The translations under genes and the position numbers were made by a program. The notes beneath the pieces are model-generated. The model was given only the letters and a program-made list of their open reading frames with translations. It searched no databases and had not been told where the DNA came from. From NCBI GenBank assembly GCA_902794825.1, contig CADBIU010000005.1, positions 1 through 45,244 of the forward strand: a stretch of DNA of 45,244 nt, given 5' to 3'. Origin of the DNA: an uncultured Lachnospiraceae bacterium (GTDB lineage: Bacteria; Bacillota; Clostridia; Lachnospirales; Lachnospiraceae). Each line of letters opens with the position of its first letter. Positions within the stretch are counted from its first letter, which is position 1. This document shows positions 23,927-31,690 of the stretch, piece by piece.

Positions 23927-24373
23927 ATGAGGAATAGATTTATCGGCATCATCTCGTTATGTATGGTCTTCAGCCTTCTTTCAGGGTGCGGCTCGGTTCA
24001 GGCAAAAGATAGCACAGTTCCACTCTCTTATTCCGAGGAGGCCAGAGAGATTATCCCGGACTGCGAATTCTACGTGATCAAAGACGGCGGGCACGAATTC
24101 TTCGGACAGCCGTTTGAGGATGCGATGAGCTATATTTTGCCCTATCTTGAGGGACAGCTGAGCGGGGAGAGAGTATCAGAAACCTCAGAAAGTGAGGAAG
24201 CTGAGGCGATGCTGCAGATGACGATCGGGGGGATCCCTGTAGAAGTGGAGTGGGAAGACAATGAGTCCGTGGATTGTTTGACCTCTGGGGCAGTTTGTCG
24301 ACAGATGTGGAATATTCGTCATCTGTCGACAAATTACCCCAGAGGTCAAGGACAAAACGGAGGAGCAGACAGC
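23927..24373 (+). pseudogene. Chimeric remnant: lipoprotein signal + hydrolase tail + cyclophilin-like fragment
   Basis: From ATG 23927 (AAAAGGAG upstream) the frame encodes a lipoprotein signal (MRNRFIGIISLCMVFSLLSG, then Cys). It then jumps to what looks like the C-terminal end of an alpha/beta hydrolase (STVPLSYSEEA ... IKDGGHEFFGQPFEDA, with the catalytic His). Next comes the first 20 residues of a cyclophilin-like fold protein (MTIGGIPVEVEWEDNESVD). That fragment is cut exactly where the palindromic repeat at 24280 begins. The frame passes through the repeat and, with no stop, into the aldo/keto reductase. I read this as scars of at least two deletions. A fusion protein could in theory be made, but the reductase has its own start. 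Confidence 0.65.
24280..24347. repeat. GACCTCTGGGG palindrome, copy inside an open frame
   Basis: Two 28-base arms (24280-24307 and 24320-24347) pair with one mismatch and one G-T pair around a 12-base loop. The inner part carries GTCGACAGATG / CATCTGTCGAC. The copy contains no stop in the frame of the flanking genes. Confidence 0.88.
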
Positions 24374-25405
24374 ATGAAATACACAAAATTAGGAAACAGC
24401 GATTTAAACGTATCCCGCATCTGCATGGGCTGCATGGGATTCGGCGACGCCGGACGCGGCCAGCACAGCTGGACTTTAGATGAGGAGCATTCAAGAGAGA
24501 TCATAAAGCGCGGCCTGAAACTGGGCGTCAATTTCTACGACACAGCCATCGCCTACCAGAGCGGCACAAGCGAGCAGTATGTCGGCCGGGCATTGCGCGA
24601 CTTCGCAAAGCGCGAAGACGTTGTCGTTGCCACCAAATTCCTTCCGAGAACACAGGAAGAGATCGAGAACGGAATCAGCGGGCAGCAGCATATCGAGAAC
24701 ATGATCGACACAAGCCTTCAGAACCTCGGCATGGACTATGTGGATCTCTACATCTATCACATGTGGGACTGGCAGACGCCGCTCGAGGACATTATGGACG
24801 GGCTCAGCCGCATCGTGAAGGCGGGAAAGGCGAGATACATCGGCATTTCTAACTGTTTTGCCTGGCAGATCGCGAAGGCGAACGCACTGGCGGAAAAGGA
24901 AGGTTTTGCCAGATTCGTCTCCATTCAGGGCCACTACAACCTGATCTTCCGGGAAGAAGAGAGGGAGATGGTTCCTTACTGCGAGGAAGAAAAAATTGCC
25001 CTCACGCCCTACAGCGCACTGGCGTCCGGCAGACTTTCCAGGCTGCCCGGGGAAGGCGGCACAAAGCGCGCCCAGGAAGATGCTTACGCGAAGTTCAAAT
25101 ATGACGCGACGGCGGCTCAGGACAACGTGATCATCGAACGTGTAGCGGAGCTGGCAAAAAAGCGCGGAGTGACAATGACAGAAGTCTCCCTCGCTTGGCT
25201 CCTCACAAAGGTGACGTCTCCGGTGGTCGGAGCGACGAAGTTCCACCATATCGAAGGAGCGGTGGGGGCAGTGGATCTGGAACTCACACCGGAGGAGATC
25301 ATGTATCTCGAAGAGCCCTATGTACCGCATCCGCTGGCCGGCGTCATGGCACAGAACAAACCCGCGGCAGCAAAAGAAAAAGAATGGTTTCCATTATTGC
25401 AGTAA
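24374..25405 (+). CDS. Aldo/keto reductase
   Basis: This NAD(P)H-dependent carbonyl reductase has a TIM-barrel fold; its substrate is unknown. The catalytic tetrad is visible: Asp and Tyr in YDTAIAYQSGTSEQYVG, Lys in VVVATKFLP, His in YIYHMWDWQTPLED. Cofactor-binding elements GISNCFAW and VVGATKFHHIEG are present. The ATG at 24374 is chosen because GGAGGA lies 9-14 bases upstream, although the frame is open far upstream through a repeat. The last residues (EKEWFPLLQ) differ from the usual C-terminus, and they overlap the next gene by 22 bases, which suggests that a deletion fused the two. It is the first intact gene of the redox operon. Confidence 0.92.
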   Translation: MKYTKLGNSDLNVSRICMGCMGFGDAGRGQHSWTLDEEHSREIIKRGLKLGVNFYDTAIAYQSGTSEQYVGRALRDFAKREDVVVATKFLPRTQEEIENGISGQQHIENMIDTSLQNLGMDYVDLYIYHMWDWQTPLEDIMDGLSRIVKAGKARYIGISNCFAWQIAKANALAEKEGFARFVSIQGHYNLIFREEEREMVPYCEEEKIALTPYSALASGRLSRLPGEGGTKRAQEDAYAKFKYDATAAQDNVIIERVAELAKKRGVTMTEVSLAWLLTKVTSPVVGATKFHHIEGAVGAVDLELTPEEIMYLEEPYVPHPLAGVMAQNKPAAAKEKEWFPLLQ

Positions 25406-26109
25406 CTATGTTGACAATCGTATTAACAGCCTGCGGCGGCAGCTCTCAGGCGGCGACTACTGACACACAGGCGGCGGAAAACAGCGCACCGGCAGTCGCA
25501 GAGGAGCAGAAAGAAACAGCTGAGGCGGCAGAGCAGACCGAAGCGCAGACGGAAGAAGCACAGGAGACTAAGCAGGAAGAGGCAGCACAGGAGACAGCAG
25601 CAGAACCGGCAAGTGAAGCATCTGCCGCGGCTCATTCGGATGTCCTGGTCGCATATTTCTCTGCCACCGGCACTACGAAAGGCGTTGCAGAGCGTATCGC
25701 TTCTGTGACAGGAGGAGATCTGTACGAGATTTTGGCAGCTCAGCCTTATACCGAGGCGGACCTGAACTATAACGACAACAGCAGCCGCTCCACGTCCGAG
25801 CAGAATGACAAAAGCGTGCGCCCGGAGATCGGCAGTGATGATATCTCCCTTGAGGGCTACACCACCATCTATCTGGGCTTCCCGATCTGGTGGGGCGAAG
25901 AGCCGCGAATTCTCGACACTTTTGTTGAGAAGTACAATTTTGATGGAATCACTGTGATCCCGTTCTGCACATCCGGCAGCAGCGGCATCGGCAGAAGCGG
26001 CTCCAACATGGAAGAGCTCGCGGGCAGCGGCACCTGGCTTCAGGGCGAGCGCTTCAGCGGAGGCGTGTCGGAAGAGGAGCTGAAGTCCTGGATCGAGGGC
26101 CTGCAGTAA
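25384..26109 (+). CDS. Flavodoxin-domain lipoprotein
   Basis: This is probably an FMN-binding electron carrier anchored on the outer face of the membrane. A short signal with lipobox LTAC is followed by a Glu/Ala/Thr-rich linker (about 20-85) and a flavodoxin domain with phosphate loop FSATGTTKGVAERI and the isoalloxazine-side motif GFPIWWGEEPR. The ATG at 25384 lacks a ribosome binding site, and basic residues normally at the start of a signal (KRKR) are encoded just before it without a start codon. The native 5' end may thus have been lost in the junction with the reductase gene. Confidence 0.85.
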   Translation: MVSIIAVTMLTIVLTACGGSSQAATTDTQAAENSAPAVAEEQKETAEAAEQTEAQTEEAQETKQEEAAQETAAEPASEASAAAHSDVLVAYFSATGTTKGVAERIASVTGGDLYEILAAQPYTEADLNYNDNSSRSTSEQNDKSVRPEIGSDDISLEGYTTIYLGFPIWWGEEPRILDTFVEKYNFDGITVIPFCTSGSSGIGRSGSNMEELAGSGTWLQGERFSGGVSEEELKSWIEGLQ

Positions 26110-26138
26110 ACAAAAGATTGTAAGGAGGTGCGGCGACT

Positions 26139-26816
26139 ATGTCCGTGTCAAAAAAGCGCAATACAGCCAGAAGAATCGTAGACGCGGCTATGACCGTCGT
26201 TCTTCTGTTCCTCATGGCCTATCAGGTCACAGGGGAAGCGGCGCACGAATGGATCGGGGTGAGCATGACGATACTTGTCATCGTTCACCAGATTCTGAAC
26301 AGGAGATGGTACAGCGCCCTTTTTAAGGGAAGATATAATCCTTATCGAAGCCTGACCACAGTGCTGAATATATTGCTGGTTCTGTGTTTTGCCATGACGG
26401 CGTTCTGCGGCATGTCCATGAGCGGGTATGCGGTGCCTTTTATGTACGGATTGGCGCCGGTTTCCTTCGTGCGGAGAATGCACCTGTCCATGTCCCACTG
26501 GGCCTTTGTGCTGATGGGGCTGCACCTCGGAATGCACATCCCTGCAATGACGGCAGGCCTGAAGTGGAGCGACCGCACCAGGAACATGCTCACCGGCCTT
26601 TCCACGCTTGCCGCGGGACTCGGGCTGTATCTGTTCATCCGCAACGGAATGCCGGACTATCTGTTCTTCCGCGTGCCGTTTGCGTTTCTGGATTACGACA
26701 AGGCCGCTGTGCTTGTAATTGTTGAAAATCTGCTGATGCTGTCCACATGGGTGCTCATTGGGGCGCGCGCGGCGCAGGTCTGCAGGATTGCAGGGCGTTT
26801 AGCCGCATCGAAATGA
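26139..26816 (+). CDS. DUF4405-type membrane protein
   Basis: This 225-residue protein has five to six helices. Conserved His residues sit in helices (HEWIG, VHQILNRRW, HLSMSHWAFVLMGLHLGMH), a pattern like b-type cytochromes, so heme binding and transmembrane electron transfer are likely but unproven. GGAGGTG stands 8 bases before ATG 26139. It is followed by an FMN reductase, which fits a role in passing electrons between the cytoplasm and the surface flavodoxin. Confidence 0.82.
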   Translation: MSVSKKRNTARRIVDAAMTVVLLFLMAYQVTGEAAHEWIGVSMTILVIVHQILNRRWYSALFKGRYNPYRSLTTVLNILLVLCFAMTAFCGMSMSGYAVPFMYGLAPVSFVRRMHLSMSHWAFVLMGLHLGMHIPAMTAGLKWSDRTRNMLTGLSTLAAGLGLYLFIRNGMPDYLFFRVPFAFLDYDKAAVLVIVENLLMLSTWVLIGARAAQVCRIAGRLAASK

Positions 26817-26855
26817 TATGCTGCGGTTCCGGTAAATGATAACTAGGAGGTTCTG

Positions 26856-27389
26856 ATGAAGATCACTGTACTGATGGGAAGCCCGAACCGAAAGGGCTCG
26901 ACGAGTATTCTGGTTGAAAACTTTACAAAAGGCGCTGAAGAGGCAGGCCATTCGGTAGAGATTATTGACGTCTGTCATGCGGATATTCATCCCTGCATCG
27001 GCTGCGTAAAATGCGGATACGAGGGCCCTTGTGTCCAGAAGGATGACGTTCAGATAATCCGCAAGCGGCTTCTGGCTTCCGATATGGTTGTCTTTGCAAC
27101 TCCGCTCTACTACTACGGTATGAGCGCCCAGCTGAAAACGGTGGTAGATCGTTTCTGCGCCTACAACAGCAGCCTGAACAGCAGGCATCTGAAATCTGCT
27201 CTTCTGACAGTTGCGTGGAACGCTGATGACTGGACATTCGACGCCCTGGAGGCCCATTACAAGACCCTTGTCCGTTACATCAATTTTCAGGATTGCGGTA
27301 TGGTGCTCGGTTATGGTTGTGGCACACCCGGCATGACGAGGCGCAGCAGGTATCCTCAGGAAGCTTATCAGTTGGGAAGGAGTTTATAA
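26856..27389 (+). CDS. NAD(P)H-dependent FMN reductase / flavodoxin-family oxidoreductase
   Basis: This cytoplasmic flavoprotein of 177 residues carries the FMN loop GSPNRKGSTSILVENF, the Cys-rich segment HPCIGCVKCGYEGPC typical of this iron-sulfur-flavoprotein-like subgroup, and the YYYGMSAQLKTVVDRF motif. AGGAGG is 7 bases before ATG 26856. Within the operon it could feed electrons to the DUF4405 membrane protein or reduce the substrate of the pathway. Confidence 0.88.
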   Translation: MKITVLMGSPNRKGSTSILVENFTKGAEEAGHSVEIIDVCHADIHPCIGCVKCGYEGPCVQKDDVQIIRKRLLASDMVVFATPLYYYGMSAQLKTVVDRFCAYNSSLNSRHLKSALLTVAWNADDWTFDALEAHYKTLVRYINFQDCGMVLGYGCGTPGMTRRSRYPQEAYQLGRSL

Positions 27390-27392
27390 GAA

Positions 27393-28508
27393 ATGAAAAA
27401 GCCTTTATTACTTGCCGCGATTTCACTTGCAGCAATCCTTTTGCTTGCCGGCTGCGGAGGCGGAGGAAGCAAAGCGGCCGAAGCGGGCGCGAGCGCGCAG
27501 CAGGCGGCAGAAACAACGGATTCAGTTGCGGCTGAAACAAATGAAACTGTTGAAAGCGGAAACGATGCGAGTGTTCCCGCTGAAACAACCGCCGAAAGTG
27601 TGTCCGGGAATGCGTCCACTGAAAACACGGCTGTTTCCGGGTCGCCGACAGTATACTTTACGTCCGATATCTCGGCTGAAGGACTTGTCAGGATCTACGA
27701 GGCGCTCGGCTGGACTCCTTCCGGAAAGACAGCTGTCAAAATATCGACCGGCGAACCGCCCGCGAGCAACTATCTGCGTCCTGAGCTGATCGGGGATCTT
27801 GTTCAGAAGCTGGACGGAACCATCGTGGAGTGCAACACGGCCTACGGCGGATCCCGCGCCAGTTCCGCCATGCACAGGCAGGTGGCGGAGGATCACGGGT
27901 TTACGGCTATTGCGGATTTTGACCTGATGGACGAGGAAGGCGAGGTCGAATGGCCTGTGACCGGCGGCAGAAGGCTGGACAAAATAATCGTTGGCAGCCA
28001 CGCTGAGAATTATACAGATTGGGTAATACTGTCCCACTTTAAGGGACATGCGATGGCGGGCTTTGGCGGCGCGATCAAGAATGTCGGGATCGGCATTTCT
28101 TCTCCGAGCGGCAAAGTCTATGTCCACAGCGCCGGAACAAGGACCAGCGGCAGCATCATGCACAGCGACCAGGATGAGTGGCTGGAGGCGCTGGCTGAAA
28201 TGGTGTCCGGCTTCCGCGATCATGTCGGCGAGGAGCATATCATCTACATCAATGTCATGAACCGCCTGTCGGTGGACTGCGACTGCGACGGAAACCCGGC
28301 TGAACCGGACATGCATGATATCGGGATTTTGGCGAGTTTTGATCCTGTGGCGTTAGATCAGGCCTGTGTGGACCTGGTTTATCAGGCTCCGGATAGCGAA
28401 GCCCTCGTGAACCGGATTGAGAGCCGGAACGGAATTCACACGCTGGAGCATGCCGAAGAGATCGGTCTGGGCAGCCGTACCTACGAATTGGTCAATATTG
28501 ATGAGTGA
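27393..28508 (+). CDS. DUF362-domain lipoprotein
   Basis: A signal peptide with lipobox LLAGC (residues 1-21) and an Ala/Glu/Thr-rich linker (to about 85) precede a DUF362 domain containing NLxx-type segments such as ILSHFKGHAMAGFGGAIKNV and DPVALDQACVDLV. DUF362 proteins are often linked to iron-sulfur or flavin redox chemistry, but no activity is established, and no ferredoxin-type Cys clusters are present here. The gene starts 4 bases after the FMN reductase and overlaps the permease by 8 bases, so it is clearly part of the operon. Confidence 0.88.
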   Translation: MKKPLLLAAISLAAILLLAGCGGGGSKAAEAGASAQQAAETTDSVAAETNETVESGNDASVPAETTAESVSGNASTENTAVSGSPTVYFTSDISAEGLVRIYEALGWTPSGKTAVKISTGEPPASNYLRPELIGDLVQKLDGTIVECNTAYGGSRASSAMHRQVAEDHGFTAIADFDLMDEEGEVEWPVTGGRRLDKIIVGSHAENYTDWVILSHFKGHAMAGFGGAIKNVGIGISSPSGKVYVHSAGTRTSGSIMHSDQDEWLEALAEMVSGFRDHVGEEHIIYINVMNRLSVDCDCDGNPAEPDMHDIGILASFDPVALDQACVDLVYQAPDSEALVNRIESRNGIHTLEHAEEIGLGSRTYELVNIDE

Positions 28509-29412
28509 AGTGTTTCAAATAATTCGCAGAGAATTTGTTTATATCTGGTACTATTTTGACCTGCAGCTGCGGCAGGTCTTCAAGTATTGGGTTCTCGGCA
28601 TGGCGATCGGATCTGCGATCTCCGTATTTGCAAAAAACAAAATACACGGGCTTTTTGCCGGGCTGCAGGGGAAAAAGCTGGGGTTGCTGGGCATTATACC
28701 GGCCTGCCTTTTGGGGATCGCTTCGCCGCTATGTATGTACGGGACGATCCCCATCGCGGCGTCTTTTCGAAAGCAGGGAATGCGGGAGGACTGGCTTGCT
28801 GCATTCATGATGGCCTCAATCCTGCTCAATCCTCAGCTGATTATTTACAGCGCCGCTTTGGAAACGACAGCACTTGCAGTGCGTATTGTGTCATGCTTTT
28901 TGTGTGGCTGCGCGGCGGGACTGCTGGTGTTCGTGTTCTATCGGGAGAAGGAATTCTTTAACTTCGAAGGATTCTCCGAGCGCAGCAGCCGCGACACGCA
29001 TCCGAATCTTCTGATTCGGTATCTGCTGAATTTCTGGAGAAATGTCAAGGCGACCGGTGGGTATTTTTTGGTCGGCATTCTGCTGTCGGCGCTGTTCCAG
29101 CGCTATGTGCCGCAGGAAATGATGGTTGGGGTGTTCGGCGGCAATGAGGCGTGGGGCGTGCTGATGGCAGCCACGATCGGCGTGCCTCTCTATGCCTGCG
29201 GTGGAGGAACGATTCCTCTATTGCAGACCTGGCTCGCGGGCGGCATGAGCATGGGCTCTGCCGCGGCGTTTATGATCACGGGGCCCGCCACGAAGATCAC
29301 TAATCTCGGCGCTCTGAAGATCGCCATGGGCTGGAAGCGGTTTGCTTTATATATTGCGTTTGTGATGGCTTTCGCTTTCGGATGCGGGGTGATTGTGAAT
29401 GCGTGCTTGTAA
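28501..29412 (+). CDS. UPF0718/ArsP-type permease
   Basis: This 303-residue permease has about eight helices. The duplicated family motif is clear: LLGIASPLCMYGTIPIAASF with ILLNPQLI in the first half, and GVPLYACGGGTIPLLQTWL with MITGPATKITNL in the second. Members of the family include ArsP, an exporter of trivalent organoarsenicals; others are uncharacterised. The ATG at 28501 overlaps the DUF362 stop. As the last gene of the redox operon it probably exports (or imports) the compound the other gene products reduce. A strong palindrome 5 bases after the stop may terminate transcription. Confidence 0.88.
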   Translation: MSEVFQIIRREFVYIWYYFDLQLRQVFKYWVLGMAIGSAISVFAKNKIHGLFAGLQGKKLGLLGIIPACLLGIASPLCMYGTIPIAASFRKQGMREDWLAAFMMASILLNPQLIIYSAALETTALAVRIVSCFLCGCAAGLLVFVFYREKEFFNFEGFSERSSRDTHPNLLIRYLLNFWRNVKATGGYFLVGILLSALFQRYVPQEMMVGVFGGNEAWGVLMAATIGVPLYACGGGTIPLLQTWLAGGMSMGSAAAFMITGPATKITNLGALKIAMGWKRFALYIAFVMAFAFGCGVIVNACL

Positions 29413-29417
29413 GGGTC

Positions 29418-29467
29418 GATCTCTGGGGTAGTTTGTGGACAGGTGTCCACAAACTACCCCAGAGGTC
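29418..29467. repeat. GACCTCTGGGG palindrome, near-perfect copy after the permease gene
   Basis: 24-base arms (29418-29441 and 29444-29467) pair with one G-T pair around a 2-base loop. The copy ends in CATTTT, so it could work as the operon terminator. It is the cleanest member of the family. Confidence 0.9.
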
Positions 29468-29479
29468 ATTTTGCCAGTC

Positions 29480-29521
29480 GGGTGTCACCCATCTATTTCA
29501 GGGTGTCGCCCACCTGTTTCG
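29480..29521 (+). repeat. Two tandem 21-bp units, GGGTGTCxCCCAxCTxTTTC
   Basis: Units 29480-29500 and 29501-29521 match at 17 of 21 positions. Each contains a small GGGTGTCACCC-type palindrome. They directly precede the first TTTCGGTACAGAAG motif. No protein-coding frame is evident. Confidence 0.6.
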
Positions 29522-29838
29522 GTACAGAAGCCTTTTTTCTTATTACTCTCGTCCCTGCAGAACAGTTCGGACTGATGGAATCTTATCTGCCCAAACTCTT
29601 ATTTCCTGATTTTCGGTACAGAAGCATCAATAGCAATAATCATCGTCCATGAAAATCTCTGAATCAGAGTTTTGACATGTCATCTTCCGGGAAATTTTGC
29701 ATTTGAAGGGACGAAAGTTTGTTCAAAGGAAGCTTCTGTACCGAATTTTCTTCTGTACGATCTGCAATTCGAGCAATACAAATCAGGCTGTTCCTCTTTC
29801 GTGGACGATAATCTTCTTTAAATGTCCTTCTGTACCTA
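29517..29838. repeat. Cluster of TTCGGTACAGAAG motifs in both orientations
   Basis: TTTCGGTACAGAAG occurs at 29517-29530 and 29611-29624. The inverted form CTTCTGTACCGAA is at 29733-29745, with variants at 29750-29760 and 29826-29837 (CTTCTGTACCTA). Five copies in about 320 otherwise non-coding bases suggest binding sites or a degraded mobile repeat. Together with the palindrome before them they fill the gap between the permease gene and the next CDS; I see no gene here. Confidence 0.65.
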
Positions 29839-29909
29839 AAATCGTGCCCCGCTAATGGAGGCCAACCTGGCGGGGACAGCCCAGTGGGCCGCCACATTAG
29901 AGCAGTCGA

Positions 29910-29938
29910 TTGAAACCCCCTGTGAAACACGATACAAT
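29910..29938 (+). promoter_or_regulatory. Sigma-A type promoter of the small membrane protein gene
   Basis: TTGAAA (29910-29915) and TACAAT (29933-29938) are spaced by 17 bases. This places transcription start near 29945, a short distance before ATG 29990. Confidence 0.65.
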
Positions 29939-29989
29939 ATTTCGTATAGCGGAGAACGAATCATTTTCATTAAACGGAAAGGCGGCGTT

Positions 29990-30487
29990 ATGAGCGAAGA
30001 CTTATCAAAAATCACGAAGAACTCCTACGGAATGTACACCTGGTCCTGCTCCATGGATGTTGAGTACTATAAGAAAGGCATGTGGATGGGAATCAAGGCA
30101 TGCCTTGGCATAGCTGCCTTCATACTGGTTTTCGGCGCCATTATGGCAGTTCAGTTCCATGATTGGACGAACCTCCTGATCGTGGCGGGCTGCGACGCGG
30201 TTTTTCTGCTGATCACATTTGTGGTCTTTAAGCTGGCGCTTTCGGCCGAGGATCCCCATGAGAGTTATGAAATGTCAGATATCTATGTTAAAAGCGGATA
30301 TGGCAGATCCTCTGTATATTTTGACTTCGATAAGGCAAAGGCGGCCGTCTTTACGCCAAAATATATCGAACTTCAGAATGGAATCAAGAAGCTCCGCGTC
30401 TTTGTGCCGGAAGAGGACTACGATTTTGTGAAAAGATACATCATGAACCGCCTGACGGGAGAATGCGAGATCAGATATGAGTCTTAA
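29990..30487 (+). CDS. Two-helix membrane protein with C-terminal PH-like (YcxB-like) region
   Basis: The family is not recognised with certainty. The 165-residue product has a short N-terminal region, two adjacent helices (CLGIAAFILVFGAIMAVQF and LLIVAGCDAVFLLITFVVF) and a cytoplasmic part of about 75 residues that ends in KKLRVFVPEEDYDFVKRYI. This layout resembles small bacterial membrane proteins with a YcxB-like C-terminal domain. ATG 29990 (AAAGGCGG upstream) is preferred; the open frame upstream of it overlaps the promoter and repeat region. nagA follows after 27 bases. Confidence 0.6.
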   Translation: MSEDLSKITKNSYGMYTWSCSMDVEYYKKGMWMGIKACLGIAAFILVFGAIMAVQFHDWTNLLIVAGCDAVFLLITFVVFKLALSAEDPHESYEMSDIYVKSGYGRSSVYFDFDKAKAAVFTPKYIELQNGIKKLRVFVPEEDYDFVKRYIMNRLTGECEIRYES

Positions 30488-30514
30488 ATGTGATGACGCA
30501 GAGGGAGAACGATC

Positions 30515-31690
30515 ATGATACTGCAGGGCAAAAGAGTATGGATTCTGAACGAGTGGATGGAGGCGCAGATCGAGGTCTCCACTGAGTCGGGGAAGATAGA
30601 GAGAATTCGCCCTTACGGAAGCGGACAGGCTGACATGGATTTCGGAGATCTTCGGGTCGTGCCCGGATTCATTGACGTGCACACACACGGGGCGTACGGC
30701 TTCGACACGAATGATGCTGAGGAGGAAGGCCTCAGAAACTGGGTGCAAAACATAGTCGGCGAAGGCGTTACCGGCTTTCTTCCCACGACGATCACACAGT
30801 CGGAAGAGGTGCTGACAAAGGCGCTGAAAAATGTCGCCAAAGTCGCGCGGGAACAGAAAGCTGATCGCAATAGCGTCCCGGGAGCGGAGATATTGGGCGT
30901 ACATTTGGAAGGACCTTACCTCAGTCAGAAGTACAAGGGAGCGCAGCCGGAAGAGTTCTGCGTCGCCCCGGATCTCGAGCAGTTCAAGCGCTATCTTGCG
31001 GCTTCTGACGGACTGATCCGCATCGTGACGCTTGCCTGCGAAAACGATGAGGGATACCGGCTGACACGCTTTCTGAATGAGAACGGGATCGTGGCGTCAC
31101 TGGGTCACTCCTCGGCGACCTGCGCCCAGGCGGTGATGGCCTTTGCGAACGGTGCGCGAAGTGTGACGCACGTTTACAACGGCATGGCGCCGTTCCACCA
31201 CAGGGAGCCCGGAATACCCGGGGCCGTTTTCCGATTTAAGGATGTGTTTGGAGAGATCATCTGCGACGGTCTCCACTCCCGCTGGGACGCAGTGCACGCG
31301 TTTTTTACCTGCAAAGGACCGGACCACGGAGTGATGATCTCTGACGCGCTCCGTTTCAAGGGGCTGCCCGCCGGAACGAGGATGCTGTTCGGCGGAAACC
31401 TCGTCGAACTATATGAGGACGGCAGCGCGCACCTGGTAGATTCAGGGACGCTCGCCGGATCTACGCTGAGGATCAACGAGGGCCTCAGAAATCTCGTTGA
31501 GAAAGCAGGCGTACCCTGGCAGACAGCGATCAACGCGTGTACATTAAATCCTGCGCGCCTGATCGGCATGGAGCGCACGAAGGGCTCTCTTCAAGCCGGA
31601 AAGGACGCCGACATAGTCGTCCTAAGGGATGACTATTCCGTAGAGACGACATTTTGCCGGGGCAGAATTAATGGAACAAGAGAAGAATAA
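30515..31690 (+). CDS. nagA: N-acetylglucosamine-6-phosphate deacetylase
   Basis: NagA hydrolyses GlcNAc-6-phosphate to glucosamine-6-phosphate and acetate in amino-sugar use and wall recycling. The amidohydrolase barrel shows as VPGFIDVHTHGAYGFDT (metal HxH), LGVHLEGPYLS (metal Glu), LGHSSATCAQA, VTHVYNGMAPFHHREPG and MISDALRFKG (catalytic Asp). The length (391 residues) is normal. AGGGAGAA is 6 bases before ATG 30515. No nagB or transporter is adjacent. A broken MATE gene starts within its 3' end. Confidence 0.95.
   Translation: MILQGKRVWILNEWMEAQIEVSTESGKIERIRPYGSGQADMDFGDLRVVPGFIDVHTHGAYGFDTNDAEEEGLRNWVQNIVGEGVTGFLPTTITQSEEVLTKALKNVAKVAREQKADRNSVPGAEILGVHLEGPYLSQKYKGAQPEEFCVAPDLEQFKRYLAASDGLIRIVTLACENDEGYRLTRFLNENGIVASLGHSSATCAQAVMAFANGARSVTHVYNGMAPFHHREPGIPGAVFRFKDVFGEIICDGLHSRWDAVHAFFTCKGPDHGVMISDALRFKGLPAGTRMLFGGNLVELYEDGSAHLVDSGTLAGSTLRINEGLRNLVEKAGVPWQTAINACTLNPARLIGMERTKGSLQAGKDADIVVLRDDYSVETTFCRGRINGTREE

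Noticed and set aside
24491-25330. 279-codon minus-strand frame opposite the aldo/keto reductase
   Set aside because: The plus strand encodes a complete reductase with all catalytic residues; the antisense product matches nothing recognisable.
25195-25383. 63-residue N-terminal extension of the flavodoxin lipoprotein
   Set aside because: It is an out-of-frame reading of the reductase gene and would place the lipoprotein signal internally.
29855-29989. 45-residue N-terminal extension of the small membrane protein
   Set aside because: It covers a likely promoter (TTGAAA-17-TACAAT); the ATG at 29990 is a better start.
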